This document shows, in pieces, positions 9,093-18,480 of a stretch of 37,980 bases of DNA. How positions within the stretch are numbered: position 1 is the stretch's first letter; every line of letters starts with the position of its first letter. Made by a program: the position numbers and the translations under genes. The notes below the pieces were generated by a model, which had not been told where the DNA came from, did not search any database, and saw only the letters and a list, made by a program, of their open reading frames with translations. Origin of the DNA: Chara braunii (Eukaryota > Streptophyta > Charophyceae > Charales > Characeae); the NCBI GenBank assembly GCA_003427395.1, contig BFEA01000022.1, positions 2,633,411 through 2,671,390 of the forward strand, given 5' to 3'.

Positions 9093-9716
9093 TCACTCAT
9101 CCCTCTCAAGTCTAGTCCTCAATCCCTCATTTGACTGTGTGTCTTTGTGCCTTGGATGATGCCCATGTACTTCTTGAGATTGTGGTCTAGAGATGAAGAG
9201 CCACCTAAAGCCCACAAGTTCCGAATATGTCGATCCAAAACCGAAGATACGAAAGTCAACCGTAGCACGTAATTCCTCCCATAGTGTAGGAAGATATGGT
9301 TTGGAGAAGATCCCTCGTCTGAGATGCTGGGATGAGGGTTCAGTCACTACCTTGTAGTCAATCTCTGCAGGGGAGATATACTTCTTGGTCAAATTAATCA
9401 GGTCACCCCAACAAGAACCATCTGTGAGAAGGAAAGGATCTGGAGGCCTGGGAAAGTCAACGTAGAGCTTGGGTCCAAAGCTATGGATCAACTTTGTGAC
9501 ACTCTCATCAAGTGTTAGCTCTCTTTCCTCGAGATATTTGGCTGCTGCGATCCAGACTGAATCAAAGTGCTCACGAGTTTCCTTGCCTTTCTTCACATAG
9601 ATCATCAAGTCATGAATAGTACCTTCTGCAAACTCAATGAGAAAAGATTGACAGATCTTCTTGTCTGAAAACGACTGCACTGACATATCAGTACTGGAAA
9701 GCATCCTTGAGAGCAT
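9093..9716 (-). CDS. Anonymous 207-codon ORF
   Basis: This is the only long frame in the 4.4-kb spacer that is not low-complexity or a repeat shadow. The start is the first ATG (9716-9714) after an in-frame TGA at 9734-9732, and the frame closes at 9093. The product is soluble-looking. It has a charged, helix-prone N-terminal half (for example KKGKETREHFDSVW and KYLEERELTLDESV) and a central stretch rich in Pro, Asp and aromatics (KLYVDFPRPPDPFLLTDGSC). The C-terminal tail is basic and low in hydrophobics, and may be read-through beyond the real end. There is no signal peptide, membrane segment or zinc finger. I do not recognise the family. It could be an exon of a split gene or part of a retroelement gag, and a chance ORF is also possible. 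No promoter or polyadenylation signal can be assigned. Confidence 0.35.
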   Translation of the reverse strand: MLSRMLSSTDMSVQSFSDKKICQSFLIEFAEGTIHDLMIYVKKGKETREHFDSVWIAAAKYLEERELTLDESVTKLIHSFGPKLYVDFPRPPDPFLLTDGSCWGDLINLTKKYISPAEIDYKVVTEPSSQHLRRGIFSKPYLPTLWEELRATVDFRIFGFGSTYSELVGFRWLFISRPQSQEVHGHHPRHKDTQSNEGLRTRLERDE

Positions 9717-12700
9717 TTTGGTTGAGACTAGTCAATACTGACTCACTGACAGGGAATGAGTGAATTGTACTCATGTGCAAAGATGGATACTGAGACGGAT
9801 CTCAATGTCTTTTGATGAAAATACGGCCTTATTGATGTCAATCCTTGTGACGGTTGGAAGAAACTGAATAACGATAGACCTTGGCTGAGGGTCACTGATA
9901 ATGTCTCAGATGACTTGATGTTGTCGAGTAACAATCAATGAGAAAAATAATCCCTCCATTGTTGATAACAGTTGGCAATTCTCTTCATTGAGCCCTCTCA
10001 AGCATAAGTTTTGAGTCTACTCCCCCGTCGGATTATGAATGGTTCTCCAATCTTAGCTACTGTTTGTTTCGCTTATTGAGGCATACTAGCCCAAGTCCAA
10101 GCTCGGAAACTTTAGTTATCTCAGGTCTGCGAGTCACTCTTTAAAAGTACGACGACCCGAATTCTAAGCCTGTCTTCCTACAAGTTTTGTACAAGACCAG
10201 ACAACTTCGATAACCCTGTCTTCCCACCACCTTATCTTTGTAGCGTGTGCAAGACAAACTTAGGGAGACAGTTGACTACAAAACTGCCAACTGCGAGGTC
10301 TCTATTTTATTGTTCAGTTGATCCGAACCTCCACTCAAAGACTGCGGAATGCTAACTTTTTTCGAGAATACTGAAAATCGACTGTCCGTCAAAGCAGTAA
10401 GAACACAGCTCGGTACACACTCGGAGTAGGACAGTGCCGGACAACCCTACCGTGCTCAGCACGAGAGAATCATCAACCCCAACTTCCTGCCCATATACAG
10501 ACTAGGGTATATTTTAAGTAGAGTGCGTATTACGGTCGTACAAAGTACAAAGCGTGACTTGCATAGTCAACACTCGTCATTGTGTGTTGATTGACTCTAC
10601 TCTAACCCATACATTGAGCTAGATGTTGTCAATTGTAGCCTTTGATCACTTACGGCTGTAGGTGCTATAGATCACAATCACCATTCAAGTATGGCTTTGG
10701 ATGTTGTGGATCATAGTCACTGATTATGCACAATGCACAGAGTTGCCAGTTTCGACCCTTGTCCCTAAGTTGAACTGTGTACTACTGACTACAACTTTCA
10801 CTCGAATACTACGCAGGGCAATGCTTGCGATGTCTCGACTCAAATGTTGCGCTATCTTTGGGGATATTCCGCAGCTCAAATAGTACACATAATATTACTA
10901 AAAAGGTTGCTCCCCTCAACAGGCCAGCACACAGTGACAAACACTGCTCTAAATCGGATGTAGAGTGTCACTTATTGTGATCCAAGTAGAGCGGGATGTG
11001 ATTAAGCTCAGTGTCAGTTCAGCAATAAAGAAACGAGATAACTTTTTGGGGGTCTTGCCCAGAGACGATTGCATGATAGATAGTTAGATAAATACATAAA
11101 TAAATATTAAATAATAAGTAAATACATAAATAGAAAGGAGATTTGAAACGTTAGGCACCTATTACCCGAAATAAGCCCCACCAGATAACTTCAATCAGCG
11201 TATAGCTGGCCTAGTTACCCCCAGAGGAATATCCGCCTTAATATTGCTTTTGCAATTACGCACAGGATCAAAATTTTATCCTCAAGTGTTGCACTGCGGG
11301 TGATCCTGGCTCTTTTGGTTTATGATAGCCGCCTGCACTCACTTCCCATTAGAATATAATTTAGGAATAATTACAGATAAAGTACACATCAGGATTGACG
11401 ATAATTAATCACCAAACAGGCTTTTTTAGGACAGCTCATTTTTGGCTCATTGATCGTGGTCAAAAAATTGAGGGAAGGGAAAAGTTTACTCTCAATTCAA
11501 TTGAACTCTCCAAACAGGCTTACTTGACTCTTTAGTTTTCACAAACACTCAATCATGCTTGATCAATTTAACACTTAGAACCTACCGACTCAGGCTTTAT
11601 TTGGTAGGAACATATCACATTGATCATCGGCAAAAGGGTGAAAACGAGTGGAAACAATTGATTCGAAGTTGGGAATAGGAAGAACTCTTATCTGAACACT
11701 TCGATCATGGCGGCTTATTTTCACCATCAACGTTTCAGATTAGGAACCGAGTATCTCGTCGACAAGAAAGTCTAGTAACCCACTGGAAGTAATTGTCGAC
11801 TGAGATTTTATTCGATGGCGCTTTGCATATTAGCATCTCACTCAAGTGTGAGGCGATTATCAAAGATATGTCTCCAATAACTCTTCTCCGCCAAACCACA
11901 ACCGAGAGTTGGTGTCTGGGGTACTTTTAACTGATAATTCATCGTACACAATCACTTGTTAGTTGAATCATCTGGCTCAGGCTCATAACGCACATTCAAC
12001 ATCAACACCATTTTCCATGATCGTCCGACCAAACAGAATCTGATCGCTCACTCACTTCACGTACTAGTTTCGCCCACTTCATGACCTCTTGAGAAAAAAC
12101 TCCAAATCGAGAAAATTAATCAGACTGAAGTTCAGGCAACAAACAACATGTAAAGTAGACCCTATAAGGCAGTTGGTAACATCAGTACCGCGCTCGCACA
12201 AGAGGTCTATCCCCACGGGATTTGACTTCATGTAACACTTCCTCTCGCTATACCTCTCTCACAGAGCATCTATTATCCCTGCGAGTGGATTATCGTTTTT
12301 CCCAAACGTTGTCAGTAACCACCTCTAATCCAACCACTAATGTCATAGGAAGAGTACAGATCTCCCACTCGGTGCACCAATAGACGCTAGACATGATGCA
12401 CACATGGTCCAACAGACAGAGAATTATTGTGGGAGATATTAATTAACCATTCACTCATAGTGCTCCAAGAAAAGACAGTCAGTTCCCCTTCTCAAGCGTA
12501 TATTGATAGTGCTTCGATCATTGCTTCGCTCATGTCTCATCACAACAGAGATCGAGGTAATATGCAGGTAGCACAACAGGCCAAAAGGACGTAGATGACA
12601 AAAACCACGCCAAAGTAATGTTGATACTCGAGCCTCATCGTACAAGTCCGCCCCTCTTTCATTGATTGGGATGAAGACGGTAACAGAGAGAGACATCATC

Positions 12701-12811
12701 CTCATAATGTAAGCGCAATTCCCTCGAGCCATATGTATACACGGAGTCCAACCTTTTTTCATTCTTGTATGCCGCTGTTGTACCAAATACCCTTACAAGG
12801 GTATTTGGCGT
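9717..12811. other. AT-rich spacer without recognisable genes
   Basis: No frame here is convincing. The longest (12451-12786, minus) has no motif. There is a TAAATA-rich patch at 11085-11140. The only strong structure is the perfect 12-bp hairpin at 12783-12808 (CCAAATACCCTT/AAGGGTATTTGG), four bases from the boundary of the central element. I see nothing else. Confidence 0.5.
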
Positions 12812-13210
12812 TGTCGCGCGCATCGGTCCCGCACGGGGACCCTCCCGGCTGCGTCATGCAGGATTTGGCAGGACTTGTCGCGGAGAGCGTTTGCCGCTCC
12901 AGCCGAGTGCGCCAGCCGTACCTCTCTCGAGCCCCTACGACAGGACAGGGTCATGCGAGGCACCACTTACCTCCACCTGCGGGAGCTGTCACCATCCCTT
13001 AGGTGGGCGTATCCCTGCCGAGCTACTGAACCATATGCGAAAGCTTTTCGTATGCAATTGCAGAGGTGGCCCAACCGAGGGTGTTTCTCGTTCGCTGTAG
13101 CATAGGGGGTTACGCGTGGTCGAACGCCCAAAAATCGGACCCGTACGCGAGTCGCCGTACTGGGGGGCTGAAGTCCCAATCGCAACTCGGCGCCGGTCGA
13201 TTAGGACGCA
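12812..13210 (-). repeat. Terminal module, copy 2 (left end of central element)
   Basis: Reverse-oriented copy of the terminal module. It contains, on the plus strand, GCATCGGTCCCGCACGGGGA, CCGAGTGCGCCAGCCGTACC, CCCTACGACAGGACAGGG, CCACTTACCTCCACCTGCGG, GTGGGCGTATCCCTGCCGAG, TGCAATTGCAGAGGTGG and GTCGATTAGGACG. It is closest to copy 28000-28404, with which it shares the CCTAAGGG-type hairpin, the GCGAGG-flanked hairpin and the GACTTCAGCCCC block. Confidence 0.85.
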
Positions 13211-13309
13211 CTACACACACCACGCATTACACCACAACACTCACACCTACCACTTATGACACATGGAACACACACAAACAAACACCACACACAACGCCAC
13301 GATGCAACA

Positions 13310-13600
13310 AATCCTAGTCCCTTCAGTATCCGACCCATAACTTTGTACAGCGAAGTCAGGTAAGTATCGCGCGCTGGACTTTCGTATAAGTGTCGGGCCT
13401 GCGCATGGCCTCCTCATACCAACCAGCCATGCGGGCATATGCAAACATTCGCGCTGATGGGGTACCTTGTAGTACTCGTAGCCTCGTGGCCCTTGATATT
13501 TTCGAGGGTCGCGTTCGACACTCAAGTGTCAGCTGACAGGCGCTTTGAGGGGTAATCTCTCGACGCCAGACAACCATCATGTGCGTTTGAAGACCGCACC
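13310..13600 (-). repeat. Second conserved arm block, left copy
   Basis: Inverted match to 27650-27950. Shared pieces read on the minus strand include GGTTGTCTGGCGTCGAGAG, GTCAGCTGACACTTGAGTGT, GCGACCCTCGA, GGCTGGT with GATATGAG or GGTATGAG, and a GTTATGGGTCGGATACTGAA stretch. A weaker same-orientation echo lies at 14984-15060, which starts with CGACCCATAACTT like 13331. That suggests a second, older partial copy just inward. Confidence 0.75.
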
Positions 13601-14221
13601 CTCTTCTGCACCCTGTGTAGAGGGGTTGAGTAGACGGCTTTAGGCTGTCGTGGCGGTCAAACATCAAGGGGTTTGACTTTGACGGCTGCCATGGACTATA
13701 ACGTCCAACCATGAAAAACCCAAAAAAGGAAAACTCCCTCCGACTCTCATTAAACCACCACTCTATGGGATAGGACGAAATTGCGCCTACCGGTAGGCCG
13801 AATTTGCGAAACGGCGTCCGGACTACCGGTACGCGAGCGTACTACTGGGTTACCCTTTTCGTCAGTCCTGTCCGTGGGCCCAGCAATTGCAAGTGTATGA
13901 TTTTTTTTATTTTTATTTTTTTTGAATGGGAAAAAAAAAAAAAAAAAAAAAATTACAAATGTCTTTTCGGATGGATCCCTGTCAGGGGCCGCTGTTGTTG
14001 CGGCGCCGTGTGCACAGAATTGCAGTTACGGTCGGATCCCCTTCGTAGGGCCTGTTGGGATGAATGTGCGAATCTGGACGCTGGGCCTGGTAGAGATTCA
14101 GGAAAGCATATTTGCACGACGCAGCACGGGCACACAGAAACTACGAAGGGGCTTGCACACAAAAGCGACGAAGCGACGAAGGCCCTTGCTGCAACTCTTG
14201 ACATGCACAAAAGACAAAAAT

Positions 14222-14362
14222 CTTGGCGGTGTATCTTTTCGAAATGCAGTGGAAGATTCACCATCGTTTGGCACATTTCCAGAGTACTGCAGCCCTTGCC
14301 GGTGTATCTTCCCGATACCAGGGGAAGATTCACTCTCGTTTTGCACATTTCGAGAGGCCCCA
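14222..14362 (+). repeat. 73-bp tandem pair shared with L1
   Basis: CTTGGCGGTGTATCTTTTCG at 14222 is repeated as CTTGCCGGTGTATCTTCCCG at 14295. Each copy is followed by GGAAGATTCAC, a TCGTTTTGCACATTT-like stretch and CGAGAG or CAGAG. With the preceding CATGCACAAAAGACAAAAAT (14204-14223) it matches the reverse complement of 150-225 in L1. Relics of the same motif occur near 24130-24170, 24620-24645, 34020-34040, 7457-7490 and 7724-7740. Confidence 0.75.
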
Positions 14363-15241
14363 AGCCAATACGGCCACGTTGGCGAAGACGTTTGTTTCTG
14401 CCCTCAACCGTTTTTTTTTTTTTTTGGCCTCACCTTCTATGCATGTGGACGCGGAAACGTGTGGCGGGACTGCAAAAAAATAAAACAAGGCCCATGAAAA
14501 TATGAAAATATAAAAGAAAAAAAATAAATTGAATGTCTGTTTTTATTTTTTTGTAGACTTCGAAAGTGTTCTGGAAAGTGGCGGCCGCCACTGTTCCCGC
14601 CTTCGACAGCAGGGAAAATCACCTGACCCCGAAGGTGTCACTAGTTCCGACTTTCCCAGGGAGCTGGGCCTGCTGTTTCGCCCACCGGTCGCCGCCCTCC
14701 CTAAATAATCGCCCGGACTCACAGGAGGGGCTATTTCCTCCTGTCCCGTAGAGTGGTGGTTTAAGTTAGTGGCCTCCTAGAGTGAAAGGGGTAAGCAGGC
14801 CCCAAACGATGCGCGCGCGGAGGAGGCCCAAAGTCCTACCCATAGGCTATCCGACGTCCAGGATAGTGAGACCTGTATGCGGACTCCCATAGGTTGACTG
14901 GGGCTAGTCCTTCGCCCATGTGTCGCTTCGTGATACCAAAAACCCGAGTCTGTTGGTCATATCGCGCCTTTGGTCTCGCCGCCCGACCCATAACTTTTAG
15001 TGCGAGAATCGGAGAGTGGTGCGCGAATGGACTTAGTATAAGGTCGCGTGGACGCGGCACCCACGCATACCAATTCACTATGCAGCTCTACGTGAGTGTC
15101 TGCGATGACGGCGCATTATGCGGTGCCCACACCCAAATGGCCCCTTCTGAACCATGGGGTTATTTTCGATGCTCAGGCGTCGGTTGAGGCGCGCGCTAAG
15201 GGAGGTAACCCTTTAGCGGCGCAGAACCTGCCTGAGGCCTT

Positions 15242-15290
15242 TCCGTCTTCTGCACCCTGAGGTGTCCCAGAGGGTGCGGGGTAAGACGGA
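15242..15290. other. Two-tier hairpin
   Basis: TCCGTCTT (15242-15249) pairs with AAGACGGA (15283-15290), and GCACCCT (15252-15258) pairs with AGGGTGC (15271-15277), leaving a small loop. A related but weaker structure with TCTTCTGCACCCT lies near 13600. It is part of the hairpin-rich style of the element and is not followed by a T-run. Confidence 0.7.
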
Positions 15291-15400
15291 CCCTAGGGCA
15301 GGAAAGGATTTGGAGCGGTGGTGAGTTGTCTAGCGCATCACCAGCGACACGCTAACCCTTCCGCTCGAAACTTTATCGTTTCACCAAAATAAACTTCAAC

Positions 15401-16642
15401 GAGGAAAATAAGCAAAGCTCTTAACATCATCAGACAGAACATCGTCGAGGTTAGCCCTGAGGGGGTTACCCGAACGTACGCTTACTGCATCTGGACAAGT
15501 ACAGAACAGTCTCACTCAAACACATGGTTTGCCCATATGAATCCAAGACATGATCACTCAACATAACTCAAATGAGACTCTTCCATACATACTTGCAATC
15601 ACATGACAGAATCAACCAAAGATCCACGCGCTACAAGGGGTCAACTCCAACCAACCTCTCCACTCATACCCCTTGCTTTGGCCATGCAAGCCCCAGCCTC
15701 CATCCAACCATAATTAAGTACTCAGTACCTCTGTTAAATGGCCATTCAATAAAAGTCTGGGTGAAACGTCAACAAAACAATAAAATCACCATGGCCAAAG
15801 TCTTTTTAGGTTGAGTATTGAGGGTGAATTGGGGTTGAGTCGTAGACCGACAGATCGACAACCGACCTGTTATCAGTGATAACAGAAGAATGATCCTTTT
15901 GAAGGAATAGGATGAACAGATCAAGCCTTCAAGCGAAAACATGGAAGCCTGCATCACAGTACAGGCCAAAGAAGAGTACTACTTATGCTTGTGTCAAGGG
16001 GAGAACACTCCCCCTAGTCGTAACCTAGCTCCTCTATTAGTACCAAGCCACTAAGTATCACCTCTAATCAGAATGGGTCTGCTAAGTAGCCCATAGCTGG
16101 CAGCGCTTCCCGCAGGAAAAGTGCCTTTCCATAATTTCTATAAGCTCAAAATGACTAACTCTTTTCAGATTTGTAGAAATTTCGGCAGCGCTTCCCGTAG
16201 GAACAAGAGGCTGCCAAGATTTATACGACGCTGAAAAGACGAAAAGACAAAGCACTTATACTTGGGACTAACTTCTGACACCTGCTTAACGATCCAGGAT
16301 CAATGATAGCCAACACAACCTCTAGGTGAGACTGAGGGCTAGTATTGGTCCTAACTCCTAGCAGGGTCAGTCCTACCTTCATCCCAAGTTCTCCCTCCCA
16401 TCATCCATCTGATCTACCTATGGCTCCAGCACTTGGCGAGCATCTAAAGCAACTATCCTATCGAAAGGACGTCCTAAGTGAGAACCCACAAGCATGCATA
16501 CACATACATCTCTCACACTTCCACATCAATTCAGCTACGTAGTTCGTTACGTCACTCAATTATTTTCCCCTTTTATGTCCCCCTTTCTTATGGCATAGGA
16601 TCAGGCTGACCTGCTTAAATAAACAAGTAAGGGTACTCACAA
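15401..16642. other. Arm interior with two AGCGCT motifs
   Basis: There is no gene. The stretch contains GGCAGCGCTTCCCGCAGGAA at about 16100 and GGCAGCGCTTCCCGTAGGAA at about 16191. These are inverted copies of the core of the L1 minisatellite unit. A perfect TGTTATCA/TGATAACA hairpin lies near 15868. The rest is AT-rich with no motif I recognise. Confidence 0.5.
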
Positions 16643-17820
16643 TTGGACTGCCCTAACCTAAGGATATGCCCAACACATGACAAAAACGTATGTCCAGACT
16701 GCCCCAACCTAGGGGTGCGCCCAACACAACATAACCCATAACATACAGCATATGACCAAACCGCCCTAACCTAAGGGTACGCCTGACTTCTGCTTAACTG
16801 ACGACAAGAAAGCATAAGACTAGACTGCCCCAACCTAGGGGTGTGCCTAGCCAGCCTCATACAAAGTTATATATGGCATAGGGTTAAACTGCCCCAACCT
16901 AGGGGTATGCTTAGCCTGCCTAGCACATACACGAACGACGAATGGTTGGACCGCCCTAACCTAAGGGTACGTCCAACCCACGGAACATCAACGACAAAAG
17001 CATATCGTTAGGCCGCCCCAACCTAGGGGTACGCCTAGTTAGATTACACAGTTTAAGTTACATAAGGCATGATCTGCCTGAACAAAGTACAACGACGTAT
17101 GGCTAAGCCGCCCTAACCTAAGGGTACGCTAGCCTCCGTAACAACAATTTAAGCAACCACAGATACTTGCATAAACTTTATGATTTTCCTTTTCTTCTTA
17201 GGCAGATAGTCAGACCTACCCAACCTAGGGAGACATCCAATTGTACCTTTTGTTTAGAAGGGAAAATAAAAGAAGATTTATACTAACTCTCTGCCCTCTT
17301 TTTGTTATCACGTGCATATGACTGAGCCGCCCTAACCTAAGGGTACGCTCAGCCTGCCCGAGTTACCTTCATTATACTCTTCATTCATTTCCCTTCTCTT
17401 TTTGTTCTACCCGACTTACTGACTGGCTTTCCCAACCTAGGGTGCCCAGTCTGTCAGAAATGTAAGTTCAATAATATATACCAGTTTCTATACTCTGGTT
17501 ATCCATTTGGTTCATAGCTTATGGCTGAGCCGCCCTAACCTAAGGGTATGCTCAACCTTATGCCTTTGTCTCCCTCAGAAGAAACACACAGGACTGGGGT
17601 CACGCAACCTAGAATGCCCCAGTTTTGTTTCCAGAACCCACAAAAGAAACATCAGGAAGCCGACCTTCCCAACCTAGGGCGCTCATCCTCCTGTTCAGAA
17701 ACCCCAAAAAGAAACAGCAGCTGGTTCGTCCAACCTAGGATAGGTCCAACCCTCAAAATCATACAGTCAGTCCCACAAACATAAAATAAACACAGCATTG
17801 AACCCACTCAACCTAGAGGG
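16643..17820. repeat. Array of 16 hairpin units with invariant AACCTA loop
   Basis: AACCTA occurs 16 times at irregular spacing (about 45-110 bases), each time closed by a complementary stem. Stem classes: CCCT/AGGG (for example 17111-17124, 17333-17346, 17533-17546); CCCC/GGGG (for example 17016-17029); CCC/GGG (17219-17230, 17431-17442, 17668-17679); TCC/GGA (17729-17740); CTC/GAG (17807-17818). Most units add an outer stem of unit-specific sequence across a small conserved internal loop (YG opposite TRY): GGTTGGAC/GTCCAACC at 16944-16978, TAGGC/GCCTA at 17009-17037, CTGAGC/GCTCAG at 17322-17352, GACTGG/CCAGTC at 17421-17451, ACTGGGG/CCCCAGT at 17593-17623. In the first few units the outer stems are weakened by transitions. 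No partner array is visible in the right arm. Confidence 0.9.
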
Positions 17821-18059
17821 GCCCAGCCTTTGGTTGACCCGGTCAAGACATGCAAAACACCTTCAGCACACCTTCCCCCAGTTCAACTTTGTCTGCATTC
17901 ACTCAATTGGACATCTGATCTCTCGTATACTTGTTCCTTTAGCCTTCACAAGGATTGTCCTGACATACATAACAAAAGAGAAAAGTAATAGCTTCGCATA
18001 GTTAAGTTCAGATAGCCCAGGGATAATACATAGGGGAAGGGATCACACAGGTTATCGAA

Positions 18060-18480
18060 AGTATACCTGAAGTTCCCTGCCTCCTGAACCCCGCCTGGGT
18101 TCCGGCAGAGCTCCTGCAATCGGTGGGGCAACCTCACACAGAGGCCTTGGCACGGACCTAGGGGTTGCAATCCCGCCTGCCGCCTTCCTCTCGGCAGCAA
18201 TAGACTAGACTGAGACTGAGAAGGGCAGAAAGAGAAGGGTCAGACTCTCAGATACAAGAAGGGTGCTCTCAGACTCCCGTGAGAGGGCCTTGAAACCTTC
18301 AGTGCCTGAGGGCCCCGCAATGGCAGCCAATAGAATGCAGTAGAACTCCTCAACTTGCAACCAAATGCAGAATACCAACCCTTCTGATGGCCCCCCGAAC
18401 AGCAGCTGCAGCCCCTCTGCTGAGTCCGACTCCTCCCTCAAAATCCCCGTACTCAAGACTGCAATTACTTAGTCTAGAAC
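18060..18480 (-). repeat. Third conserved arm block, left copy
   Basis: Strong inverted match to 26462-26840. Shared on the minus strand are CAAGGCCCTCTCACGGGAGT, CTTCTTGTATCTGAGAG, CTGCCCTTCTCAGTC, GAGGAAGGCGGCAGGCGGGA, CCCACCGATTGCAGGAGCTC and GGTTCAGGAGGCAGGGAACT. Frames here are shadows. The GGGATTGCAACCC hairpin looks superficially like a tRNA T-arm but sits in a repeat-specific hairpin. Confidence 0.85.

Larger units (their letters stand above)
13700..15400. other. Hairpin-rich insert in the left central arm
   Basis: This stretch has no counterpart in the right central arm. It opens with a T-rich run (13900-13923) facing a 22-base A-run (13931-13952) that could fold back. GGATCC-bracketed hairpins follow (about 13971-14040), then the 73-bp tandem motif, a second T-run (14411-14425), a weak echo of the 13310 block and the hairpin at 15242-15290. 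The mix of homopolymer tracts and short hairpins is the same style as L1 and R1. Frames of 191-233 codons across it pass through poly(A) and poly(T) and are not convincing. Confidence 0.5.

Noticed and set aside
13804-14505. 233- and 191-codon plus-strand ORFs
   Set aside because: They pass through poly(T), poly(A) and the 73-bp tandem motif. Two overlapping frames are open because of composition.
16643-17550. Telomere-like CCCTAA motifs (interstitial telomere)
   Set aside because: CCCTAA occurs only once per unit as part of CCCT-AACCTA-AGGG, is not in tandem, and is replaced by CCCC-AACCTA in other units.
16643-17820. CRISPR-like array (short repeats with variable spacers)
   Set aside because: Spacing is irregular, the repeat is a hairpin whose sequence changes by paired substitution, the flanks of each unit are self-complementary rather than foreign spacers, and the setting is eukaryotic.
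18150-18180. tRNA T-arm at GGGGTTGCAATCCC
   Set aside because: No A-box or cloverleaf surrounds it, and it is a hairpin within a repeat block that has a partner at about 26700.
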